From: Pseudoalteromonas rubra
GTDB lineage: Bacteria > Pseudomonadota > Gammaproteobacteria > Enterobacterales > Alteromonadaceae
Direction: 5' to 3'
Assembly: GCF_005887115.1 (NCBI RefSeq)
Contig: NZ_PNCJ01000009.1
Location: forward strand, 140,594-204,593
DNA length: 64,000 bases
Shown here: positions 16,946 to 24,846 of the stretch, piece after piece
Position numbering within the stretch: position 1 is the first letter of the stretch
Layout of the letters: every line of letters begins with the position of its first letter
Made by a program: the position numbers and the translations under genes
The notes under the pieces: generated by a model
The model's database searches: none
The model's input: only the letters and a program-made list of their open reading frames with translations
Told to the model about the DNA's origin: nothing

Positions 16946-17142
16946 TCTTGTGTCATCAAGGTTTGGAGCAATTCACTACAGGCCTTGCTGGCTTTAATGA
17001 TGTCGTCGGCTGATTGCTGAATTTCGGCTTCTGAACCTGGCTTCTGGCTCAGGATCTTAATCAACTCCGCGTGCATAGAAATATGATTGAGTGGCTTTCT
17101 GGCATCATGAATGAGTGTTGCGATATCAGATTTGTCTGTCAT
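16942..17142 (-). CDS. Stand-alone histidine-kinase dimerisation (DHp)-like small protein
   Basis: A 66-residue, fully helical protein. LIHDARKPLNHISMHAELIK (about 10-29) copies the H-box of HisKA domains, with His12 at the phospho-acceptor position, followed by a second helix as in a DHp hairpin. No ATPase domain is attached. A strong ribosome site (GAGGGGG) precedes the ATG, and it overlaps the CHASE3 kinase start by 4 bases, so it is a real gene. It might act as a phosphotransfer protein or kinase decoy; that role is inference. Confidence 0.75.
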   Translation of the reverse strand: MTDKSDIATLIHDARKPLNHISMHAELIKILSQKPGSEAEIQQSADDIIKASKACSELLQTLMTQD

Positions 17143-17156
17143 CTTTCCCCCTCGCT

Positions 17157-18542
17157 TTACTTTGTTTCTTCAGGTGTTGATTGTTCGTACGCATTCAGGC
17201 GGTTGTACAGTGTTTTGGTGCTGATCCCCAGCATTTTTGCGGCCAAAGTTTTATTGCCATCGACCGACTCCAGAGTCTGGTAAATCAGTTTTCGTTCGAC
17301 CTCTTCGATGGTTTCGCCGACTTTGACCGGCGCGGACAGGGTCGTGGCTGATGTCGCAGGCGCCCGGGCCGGTACTTGAATGTCAGGCTCCTGCGTACTC
17401 GCGAATGGCGAGCTGACAATCTCGTCTATCGTCAGTGTGGTCGTATCGGGATCTGCCATAATAAATGCGCGATGAATACAGTGTTTCAGCTCTCGGATAT
17501 TGCCTGGCCAGCTGTGTGCTGCCAGTACAGCATGAGCCTGCTCGGTGAGTTGATATTGTGTTTTATATTCATCATTGAGCTGGTGGACAAAAAACTCACT
17601 CAGCAGCGGTATATCCTGAGGACGTGCGCGCAGCGGCGGGATTTCAATGGGGAATACGGCCAGACGAAAATAAATGTCTTCACGCAGCACGTTCTTTTGG
17701 GCGATTTCGGCCAGCGTCCGATTGGTCGCAGACACCACGCGACAATTGACTTCTATAGGCTTAGCGCCTCCCACTCGGGTAATGGTTTGCGTTTCCAGCG
17801 CCCTGAGCAGATTAGGCTGCATTTCAATGGGCATTTCTGTGACTTCATCCAGAAATAAAGTGCCATTCTGTGCCAGCTCAAATACGCCTTTCTTTTGGTT
17901 GATTGCGCCGGTAAAAGCCCCTTTTTCATGACCGAACAATTCGCTGCCGATCAGATCTTTGGCAATTGCGCCACAATTCACCGACACCTGCTCACCGCTG
18001 CACTGGCTGGCATTGTGAATAGCCTGTGCAACGACTTCTTTACCTGAACCACTTTCTCCCATTAACAATACATTGGCATTGGTTTTCGCGACCCGCTCTA
18101 TCATAGTAACCAGTTTTTTCATGGCGGGAGAGTGGCCGATCAGGCAGCCAAAATGGCGTTCAAAGGGATCCGTTTGGGCATGGTGATTGGCGGTTTTGGT
18201 GTCGAGAACACGTTTAACGTCATTGGCTTCTATGGGTTTGGTCAGATAATTGATTTGCTCATCGCACATGCTGGCCAGTGCCGCCTTAACCGAAGGATGG
18301 CCTGTTATCAGGGTTATTTGTGCCGTGAGTTTGAGGCTACGTATATGGTCTATGAGATGTAAACCACTGCCATCAGGAAGCATAAAGTCGAGAAACAGAT
18401 GGTCAAAGCGCATATCAGCAAGCCACTGTTTTGCTTCGCCTATGCTGCCCGCGGTGTATACGTCACAGCCTATAAACTCAATGATCCGAGCGGCGATAGT
18501 CGTAAATTCTTGGTCATCATCAACCAGCAGAACGGTCTTCAT
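17157..18542 (-). CDS. Sigma-54-dependent response regulator (NtrC family)
   Basis: A 461-residue activator. Receiver domain about 1-118 (LVDDDQEF pocket, Asp in HLFLDFMLPDG). AAA+ domain about 137-365, with Walker A GESGSGKE, sigma-54-contact loop GAFTGA, Walker B 'NGTLFLDEVTEMP' and arginine-finger region. Fis-type HTH at the C-terminus (NKTLAAKMLGISTKTLYNRL). Third gene from the start of the signalling chain, 12 bases after the phosphatase-kinase fusion gene. With three sigma-54 promoters 5-6 kb away over otherwise stress-type genes, it is the prime candidate for their activator (inference). Confidence 0.94.
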   Translation of the reverse strand: MKTVLLVDDDQEFTTIAARIIEFIGCDVYTAGSIGEAKQWLADMRFDHLFLDFMLPDGSGLHLIDHIRSLKLTAQITLITGHPSVKAALASMCDEQINYLTKPIEANDVKRVLDTKTANHHAQTDPFERHFGCLIGHSPAMKKLVTMIERVAKTNANVLLMGESGSGKEVVAQAIHNASQCSGEQVSVNCGAIAKDLIGSELFGHEKGAFTGAINQKKGVFELAQNGTLFLDEVTEMPIEMQPNLLRALETQTITRVGGAKPIEVNCRVVSATNRTLAEIAQKNVLREDIYFRLAVFPIEIPPLRARPQDIPLLSEFFVHQLNDEYKTQYQLTEQAHAVLAAHSWPGNIRELKHCIHRAFIMADPDTTTLTIDEIVSSPFASTQEPDIQVPARAPATSATTLSAPVKVGETIEEVERKLIYQTLESVDGNKTLAAKMLGISTKTLYNRLNAYEQSTPEETK

Positions 18543-18554
18543 TCGGGATCCTTG

Positions 18555-20192
18555 TTAGCTTGAATGTGTCGACTCTGGGGCCATGATCCACAAGGAAGCC
18601 TGATTCACTTCAATGTTAAGGCTGTCGGCACTTTTTACTTCACCATCAATACTATACTGTATTTGCTCTGAGTCTGCGTGTAAAGTGACTCGCTGGCAGC
18701 GAGTGTGTGAAACGGCACTCTCCTGTGTTGCAGAAGGGCCAGACACGCCGGTTGCAATCAGCTGTGCCACACTCAGAGCGCGAGACGCAGACTCTGGTTC
18801 ATGATGGATCAGCGTCAGATCCAGCAAGCCATCCTGATAATCCGGTTCACCACCGCCTTGCGCCAGCACTGTGGTAATGGGGGCTGCGTTAGCCACCGCC
18901 AGACTGGCAATATCCAGGCTTTGTGCAGGTTGATTATCAATGCGCAATGTCACGCGCTGCTTTTGTCCATCGGAGACGGCATTAATAAAGCCACTGATGT
19001 AGGCCAGCTGGCCACTGCGGTTTTTTTCGCCGCGATTGGCGTGCTCAATCATCTGCGCTTCAAACCCAAAGGCGGCAACCAGTAGTCCCGTTTCGCCGTT
19101 GCAGGTCATAGTATCTATTTGTATGTAATGTTCACTTAACAGCACCTCACAGGCGCTACTGATTGGATCCACTTTACTGCGTATCCCCAGCAGTACATGT
19201 GCCAGTGCATTGGCTGTCCCAAGCGGAATAAACCCCAGTTTACATTCACTGTTGACCAGTGCATGAGCAACGGCGGTCAGTGTGCCATCACCGCCGCAGG
19301 CAATCAGCCGCTCGGCGTCTTGGCTTAGCTCAACGGCCAGTGCTGCAACATCCGTGTCCTGTTCGGTAAAATGCAGAACAAGGGTGTACTTGCTACACAG
19401 CAGGCCAATCACCTGATTGTCGTACAGGTGCCATTTTCCGCCGCCAGAAACGGGATTAATGATCAAATCCAGGCGCGAACCCGGCGTATCGCGCAGATCA
19501 TGCATCAGTGCTTTAAGGCGATGGTGCTGATAGCGGTTTAAACGTGCTGTCTGCCGTTTACTGTTGATAAACTGCATGGCATCATCCACGGATAAGGACG
19601 GGTCCTGCAGCATCAGGTAAGCAGCAACGACAAATACCGAGCGGCCACGTCCCAGCGCACAATGGACGACTACTTTCTTGTTGAGCTGATGCATCACGGT
19701 AATCCAGTTCAGCGCATGTCGCAATTGGGTTTCACTGGGAGTTTGATGGTCCAAAATGGGTATATTCAGGTAGTACAAGCCTTGCTCTTCGGCAGACCAG
19801 TTCAGACCGTCGAATTCGGCAGTAACATCCAGTATTGCATCAACTTGTTTGGATTGCAGCATGGGGATATCGCTGGGAAACAAACGACAGGCTAAAAATA
19901 AGTTGTCTTTCACTTCTTGTACCGGTGGCACACTGTCCTGGTATCGTTGCCAGGCATTATAGAGCTGCGCCCCTATAAAATAGGGCAGCAGCAGTGCTTT
20001 GATATAAAATGGCACTTGTCCTGTGGTGCGTTTACGAAACAGTCCTGGTCTGTCCAGCGCATAGGCTACGTAGACGCAGGCAATAGACGCACTGAGCCAG
20101 ATAGATGGCAAAAGCATCAAGTTGTTCAGGTTCAATATGATTAGTGGCAGGGTAAACAGCAGTAAAACAAGATAGTAGTGTGCTGTGCTCAT
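18555..20192 (-). CDS. Fusion: membrane segment, dual-specificity phosphatase and diacylglycerol-kinase-like lipid kinase
   Basis: A 545-residue three-part protein. Three hydrophobic helices (about 5-75) anchor it. A dual-specificity/tyrosine phosphatase domain follows with the CX5R loop HCALGRGRS. The C-terminal half is a DAGK/YegS-type lipid kinase: LDLIINPVSGGGK, nucleotide-binding CGGDGTLTAVAHAL, then LGTANALAHVL. The first ATG at 20192 has AGGAG upstream; an earlier TTG at 20231 has no such site. It heads the six-gene signalling operon, 12 bases before the sigma-54 activator. It probably modifies membrane lipids. Phosphatase and lipid kinase in one chain suggests linked signalling. Confidence 0.88.
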   Translation of the reverse strand: MSTAHYYLVLLLFTLPLIILNLNNLMLLPSIWLSASIACVYVAYALDRPGLFRKRTTGQVPFYIKALLLPYFIGAQLYNAWQRYQDSVPPVQEVKDNLFLACRLFPSDIPMLQSKQVDAILDVTAEFDGLNWSAEEQGLYYLNIPILDHQTPSETQLRHALNWITVMHQLNKKVVVHCALGRGRSVFVVAAYLMLQDPSLSVDDAMQFINSKRQTARLNRYQHHRLKALMHDLRDTPGSRLDLIINPVSGGGKWHLYDNQVIGLLCSKYTLVLHFTEQDTDVAALAVELSQDAERLIACGGDGTLTAVAHALVNSECKLGFIPLGTANALAHVLLGIRSKVDPISSACEVLLSEHYIQIDTMTCNGETGLLVAAFGFEAQMIEHANRGEKNRSGQLAYISGFINAVSDGQKQRVTLRIDNQPAQSLDIASLAVANAAPITTVLAQGGGEPDYQDGLLDLTLIHHEPESASRALSVAQLIATGVSGPSATQESAVSHTRCQRVTLHADSEQIQYSIDGEVKSADSLNIEVNQASLWIMAPESTHSS

Positions 20193-20365
20193 GAATACTC
20201 CTAATGTGAGAGACTGATAGACACTATTCAATTCTCATTCCGCTTTGCAGGCCCTCAAAACAGCGTCTCCAGACTTCAGCGTAGGAGAGTTTTACAGAGT
20301 GTGTAAAATTTACCGACCTTGCTATGAATTAATTGCTTGGTTCTGATAATTAATAATCTGGCAAT

Positions 20366-21238
20366 TTAGTTGGTGAAATATTCATGAAGAAAATCAAGCA
20401 TTGCGCGTATTCTTGCTGGTGTAAACTCGGTGTTTTTATAGAGCGCATACATAGGTAGTGTGTGGCCTTGCTTGTTTTCAAATAAGTTAATGAGCGTGCC
20501 GTCAGCGAGATGTGTATCAACCATCCAGCTCGGCATGGCTGCAATGCCTAACCCTGAAAGGGCTAATTTAACAATCATTTCCGGACTGTCAGATCTGATA
20601 TATTCATTAACAGTGTAGTGTTTGTTATCTAACCGCCAGATATTAGAGGGGTTACTGAGAGAGTAGGTGATGCACTGATGGGTTTTAAGTGCTTCAGGAG
20701 TGGGCGGGGTGCCGTTACGCTTTAGATATTGAGGGGCTGCGAAGTAGCAAGCACAGTGGTCCAGTAACTTTTTTGCCTTCAACCCTGAGTCTTTGAGGGC
20801 TGAAGCCCGGATTGCGATGTCTACGTCCTCATTTATCAGGTCTACATGCTGATCGCTTACACCTACATCCAGAGTTACTTTAGGGTAGCGGCGCATAAAC
20901 TCACAAAGCGGATCTGCCAGACGCTGCGTCGCAAAAGCGCTGGGAGCAGAGATTTTAATATGGCCACTGATCTGTGTTTGCTCATCACGGATCTGGTGCT
21001 CCACTTCGCTCATAGTATCAAGCAGCGATTGGCTATATTTTAGATATGCCTTTCCTGACGTGGTCAATGAAATAGCGCGAGATGTCCTGTGGAAAAGAGT
21101 AAAACCAAGGTGTTGCTCAAGCCAGGCGATTTTTTTGCTTACCGCACTTTGTGTCATATTGAGTGCATTTGCTGTGTGGGTAAAGCTGCCTCTTTTAGCC
21201 ACTTCGGTAAATAGCTTAATACAAATCAGTTTGTCCAT
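20366..21238 (-). CDS. LysR family transcriptional regulator
   Basis: A 290-residue LysR regulator. Its N-terminal winged HTH is FTEVAKRGSFTHTANALNMT followed by QSAVSKKIAWLEQHLG. The effector-binding domain spans about 90-290, in the CrgA/'dsdC-like' LysR style. Start chosen at the ATG at 21238, six bases after GGA; ATGs at 21244 and 21262 are in frame. It is divergent from a DoxX-type membrane protein gene 101 bases away, which is its likely target. Confidence 0.87.
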   Translation of the reverse strand: MDKLICIKLFTEVAKRGSFTHTANALNMTQSAVSKKIAWLEQHLGFTLFHRTSRAISLTTSGKAYLKYSQSLLDTMSEVEHQIRDEQTQISGHIKISAPSAFATQRLADPLCEFMRRYPKVTLDVGVSDQHVDLINEDVDIAIRASALKDSGLKAKKLLDHCACYFAAPQYLKRNGTPPTPEALKTHQCITYSLSNPSNIWRLDNKHYTVNEYIRSDSPEMIVKLALSGLGIAAMPSWMVDTHLADGTLINLFENKQGHTLPMYALYKNTEFTPARIRAMLDFLHEYFTN

Positions 21239-21339
21239 ATTCATTCCATTTTGGAATACCATCTAGGTGAACAATACTATTCATTGTGTTTAATTGGAAT
21301 GCTCTAATGCTACTCCTTAACCCTATTAGGAGGATATTG

Positions 21340-21693
21340 ATGATTATAATTGCTACTTTTCTGGCTATTTTCTTTACTCTGGCCGGCTCCCAAAAGATTT
21401 TTGCCTGGAGCGCTGTTGTGTTCAAAATACAAAGCGAATTTCTCAGGCGATACGGACTTGGCAGAGGACACATGTATGGGATCGGTATGATTGAATCAAC
21501 CGCTGCCGGATTGATAATTTTTGCCATTCTGACCGAGCACGAAATAGCCCTGCAGCTTGGTGCGGCTCTGATCCTGACAACCTCTGTGGGTGCATGTTAT
21601 TTCCATTTCAAATATGACACATTCAAGGACGCCATTCCTGCGATATTAACCGGGAGCGGTTCCATTTCTCTGCTTGTATCGGGGTTATTGTAG
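21340..21693 (+). CDS. DoxX-like membrane protein
   Basis: A 117-residue protein with four predicted membrane helices (about 2-20, 45-65, 70-90, 97-116), the DoxX/DoxD-type layout; FFTLAGSQKIF resembles the family's first helix signature. AGGAGG six bases before the ATG at 21340 sets the start. The gene is divergent from the LysR regulator, as is frequent for DoxX genes. Function unclear; members are linked to thiol or oxidative stress. Confidence 0.75.
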   Translation: MIIIATFLAIFFTLAGSQKIFAWSAVVFKIQSEFLRRYGLGRGHMYGIGMIESTAAGLIIFAILTEHEIALQLGAALILTTSVGACYFHFKYDTFKDAIPAILTGSGSISLLVSGLL

Positions 21694-21737
21694 TTTGAAA
21701 ACAGGCTCCATAATAAAGCCTGTGATGGTTGATGACA

Positions 21738-22727
21738 TCATGCTCTGGCCAGTTTCTTCAACGCAGAGCGGGCTTTTTTCTTGAGGCGCTCACTCAGTGT
21801 TTCAGTAATGACTTCGTTTAAAAGCTGTCTTGCAACTGCGGTTTTGCTGCGGTCTATCGCTATTTCGGCAAGCCTGAATTTAACCAGGCTTTTATCTGGC
21901 ATATCGTAGTGGTGCGACGCTTCATCCAGATACTGCCGCAATGCCGCTTCACCCTCATCATGGTGTTTACCTAGCTGCTTGCTGAGTACACCAATGAGTA
22001 CCAGTGAATGGTTCCTGGCCTTTTCCTGCTGAGTGGTCGCTGTTTTCATGGCAGCTGCTTTGCGGAACTGGTTTAAGGCTTCTTCGCTCTGGTCGTGCTC
22101 GCGATATACCTGACCCAGGGTATAAAAGAATCGAGGTTCTGCAGCAAAGCGCTTCTGTCCGATGGCAATTACGCGAGCGAACTCATCTTGTTCACCTGTT
22201 TTACCAAGCAGGTGCAAGCGTGTCAGAAAGGCTTCAAAAGGGGCGATTTTTTCTAATTCGTCAATATGTGTCAGAGCGGCCTGTTCATCGCCACCAAACA
22301 TGGAAGGGGCATTGATATAAAACTTGATCAGTGCAGTGCGATATTCTGTATTATCCGGGGCCAATTCCACAGCTTTGATGAACGATGCTTTGAGCTTTTT
22401 AATATAACCAGAGACACTGAAAATACTTGCCTGCTCGGCTATTTTGGCGACCACTTCAACATGGGCAAAATAGAGCTCTGGATTGTTTGGGTGCTGAGCG
22501 AGTGCATCTTCTATATATTGTAGCGCGACTTCATCCTGATCACTTTTCAGCGCAATACGTGCCAGAAGCAGCGGCTTATGATAATCAGAGGTCTGCTGTT
22601 GCAGCAAAAGAGACTGTGCAAGGCGTAGATTGCCTTTTTCAAATTCTGCCCGTCCTTGCTCAATACTGGCAGTGGCTGTAGTGCTGCAAATAAGCAGTGC
22701 AAGGGGCATCAGTCGTGTGTTATTCAT
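21738..22727 (-). CDS. Exported tetratricopeptide-repeat protein
   Basis: A 329-residue protein with a signal peptide (MNNTRLMPLALLICSTTATA). About seven TPR-like helix pairs follow, e.g. EQGRAEFEKGNLRLAQSLLL, 'ALAQHPNNPELYFAHVEVVA' and FFYTLGQVYREHDQSEEALN. AAGGAA lies before the ATG at 22727; the longer frame has no ribosome site. It is probably a periplasmic scaffold. It is followed downstream by nothing on the same strand. Confidence 0.8.
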   Translation of the reverse strand: MNNTRLMPLALLICSTTATASIEQGRAEFEKGNLRLAQSLLLQQQTSDYHKPLLLARIALKSDQDEVALQYIEDALAQHPNNPELYFAHVEVVAKIAEQASIFSVSGYIKKLKASFIKAVELAPDNTEYRTALIKFYINAPSMFGGDEQAALTHIDELEKIAPFEAFLTRLHLLGKTGEQDEFARVIAIGQKRFAAEPRFFYTLGQVYREHDQSEEALNQFRKAAAMKTATTQQEKARNHSLVLIGVLSKQLGKHHDEGEAALRQYLDEASHHYDMPDKSLVKFRLAEIAIDRSKTAVARQLLNEVITETLSERLKKKARSALKKLARA

Positions 22728-22807
22728 GTGTATGTTTCCTTCTAAGTATCTAAAATAAATAGTGTTACTTTTTAACTTGTCGCTCAGTGAACGCGCCGGT
22801 TTGCGAC

Positions 22808-23263
22808 TTAATTGATGGGGCTTCCGATTGGGTGTGCGGCAGGGGTACGCCAACGGACGGCCGTCCAGGCAATAGTCAAAAGTAAGCTAAGTTGAATGGC
22901 GGCCAGAAACAGGTAAAAAGGATCGGTTTCAATCCCCCCCAGTACAAACACAAAGGTGAGCGGGACGGCCACAAGGTTACATAACCGGTTTATTTGGTAG
23001 CCGAGAAACTGGGATAAAAAAATCATCATGATAGGAATTTCGATGAGTATGGCGCTGACCAGTAGCAGCGGCTGTGATAGTTTGACCGAGCCGGAATAAC
23101 CACTCATCAATGTCTCAATGACGCCAGGCGTGATAAAAGCCGAGACAAAGGCCAGGATATCGGCATAAACCATATTGAGCATCACCAGCAACCAAAGCGT
23201 TGCAAGTTTAAAGCGAATACGGCCATCGGGTATTTCGCCAGCGGTTGAATTTGGATTTGTCAT
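22808..23263 (-). CDS. Four-helix membrane protein (possibly DUF6326-like)
   Basis: A 151-residue inner-membrane protein with four hydrophobic helices (about 20-42, 62-85, 90-108, 112-135). The N-terminal 'LATLWLLVMLNMVYADILAF' segment resembles DUF6326 proteins, but I cannot confirm this. AAGGAA precedes the ATG. It is divergent from an AraC-type regulator that is the natural candidate controller. Confidence 0.65.
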   Translation of the reverse strand: MTNPNSTAGEIPDGRIRFKLATLWLLVMLNMVYADILAFVSAFITPGVIETLMSGYSGSVKLSQPLLLVSAILIEIPIMMIFLSQFLGYQINRLCNLVAVPLTFVFVLGGIETDPFYLFLAAIQLSLLLTIAWTAVRWRTPAAHPIGSPIN

Positions 23264-23460
23264 ACGTGGTTCCTTAGTTCATATTGGGGTCCATGTAAAA
23301 AGGTTTACCCGGTTATATCCAGGTAGCACTCAGACTAACTGCGCTGAGCTAAAGCGTCGTCCCAGCGTAAAGGCGCGGACAGTTTTGCAAGAAAGAAAAA
23401 TTAAAAGTAAATAAAACAATTAACTACGGATAACTTTGTTTCAAGTGTCAGGGGGGAGAA

Positions 23461-24633
23461 GTGGCTGAACCTATTGTGTTGGTGCTGACGGCGATGCTAA
23501 TTGGGCAAGTCGCCTTGAGTGTGCCTGTGTTGCTGATCAAACAGTCAACACGCACTTATCGAATACCGCTGGTGATATTTCTCAGTGCTTGTGGCGTGCT
23601 GGCCTTGAATGCAATCGTACCGGCTGTTTTACCTGACTGGTATCAGGCTTATACGGTTATTGGTTTTCCTGTACTCTTTGTGCTTTGCCCTGCGTTACGT
23701 TTGTACATTCAGGGAGTTACCACACAAAAAAGCCGGACTCAGTACACACTGAATTTGAAAAAGTTTGTTTTGTTATGGCCCGCAATAGTGGTTGCAAGCA
23801 TCATAGCTACCTTGCCATCACAACAGCATCGGGCACTGTTTGTTACCGATGAAATACCTACTGGGTTGCATGCTGTGGTACTGGCTGGTGCGATGCTGGC
23901 CCTGATATGTGCCTGGCTGGTTGAATGTGGGTTGACCTTGGTGGTAATAACAAAACGTCTGATGGTATTCAGGACTGAACTAAAAGCCCACTATTCTAAC
24001 CTTGATGACCCCAGGATATTCGCGACAAAACGGCTTATTTTTATGGCCACGTGTATCTGGGTGTTAGCGCTGAGCTGCGCTTTTTTGTCCAGCCTGTTTG
24101 GACATGCCATATTGACGCTTGGCACTGAAATACTGATTGCATTGATACTTACCTGGAGCCTGACCTTTTTTGCTATGCAGCAAGCCACCCCATTGCTTAT
24201 TCCTGCACTGGATAATGAGGCAGACAGTCTGAATGCTCTGGATATACCAAGTAGTCAAGATAGACTCAATAAGTATCATAAATCGGCTCTGGATAAGGAA
24301 CGCTCTGCCCGGATAGTCAAAAAAGTCACCTCAGTGATGCAGGATGATAAGCTGTATCTGGATGCCGATCTGACGCTACAAAAGCTTTCTGATGCAAGCG
24401 GCGTTTCAGCCAACTACCTTTCTCAGGTGTTAAACGAAACACTGAAAATGAACTTCTTTGACTTTGTGAATCACTGGCGCATCGAGGTGGCGAAAGCGCG
24501 TTTACTGGCTGGCAAAGACTCAGTGTTGCATATTGCGCTTGAGGTTGGATTTAACGCCCGCTCTTCATTTTATAAGGCATTTAAAAAGGAAACGGGGCTG
24601 ACGCCGACTGAGTATAGAAGAGTCGGTAGGTGA
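23461..24633 (+). CDS. AraC family regulator with N-terminal membrane domain
   Basis: A 390-residue regulator. The N-terminal 230 residues contain six or seven hydrophobic helices, a membrane sensor. The last 100 residues are an AraC-type double HTH: DLTLQKLSDASGVSANYLSQ followed by the second helix pair (LHIALEVGFNARSSFYKAFK, then KETGLTPTEYRR). It starts at GTG with GGGGGAGAA upstream. Membrane-bound AraC regulators usually sense an external or lipid-phase signal. Divergent from the four-helix membrane protein gene. Confidence 0.86.
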   Translation: MAEPIVLVLTAMLIGQVALSVPVLLIKQSTRTYRIPLVIFLSACGVLALNAIVPAVLPDWYQAYTVIGFPVLFVLCPALRLYIQGVTTQKSRTQYTLNLKKFVLLWPAIVVASIIATLPSQQHRALFVTDEIPTGLHAVVLAGAMLALICAWLVECGLTLVVITKRLMVFRTELKAHYSNLDDPRIFATKRLIFMATCIWVLALSCAFLSSLFGHAILTLGTEILIALILTWSLTFFAMQQATPLLIPALDNEADSLNALDIPSSQDRLNKYHKSALDKERSARIVKKVTSVMQDDKLYLDADLTLQKLSDASGVSANYLSQVLNETLKMNFFDFVNHWRIEVAKARLLAGKDSVLHIALEVGFNARSSFYKAFKKETGLTPTEYRRVGR

Positions 24634-24846
24634 ATAGCTTATAGTGATGAGCCACAGTCTGTAAGCCTGTTACCGGGGTATTCTGGCTAAATGAGTCGCA
24701 AGGAAATTTTCTATCATTGATCGGAAATCATGCAAAAGTTAATGTAATCATAGGTTTATAAACTTTTCATCTTGAAGCTGTTTCTTAAAAGGGTATAATT
24801 GGCTGGATTTATTTCCCTCTTATGCTTCAAGGATTTAGTTTAGCTC

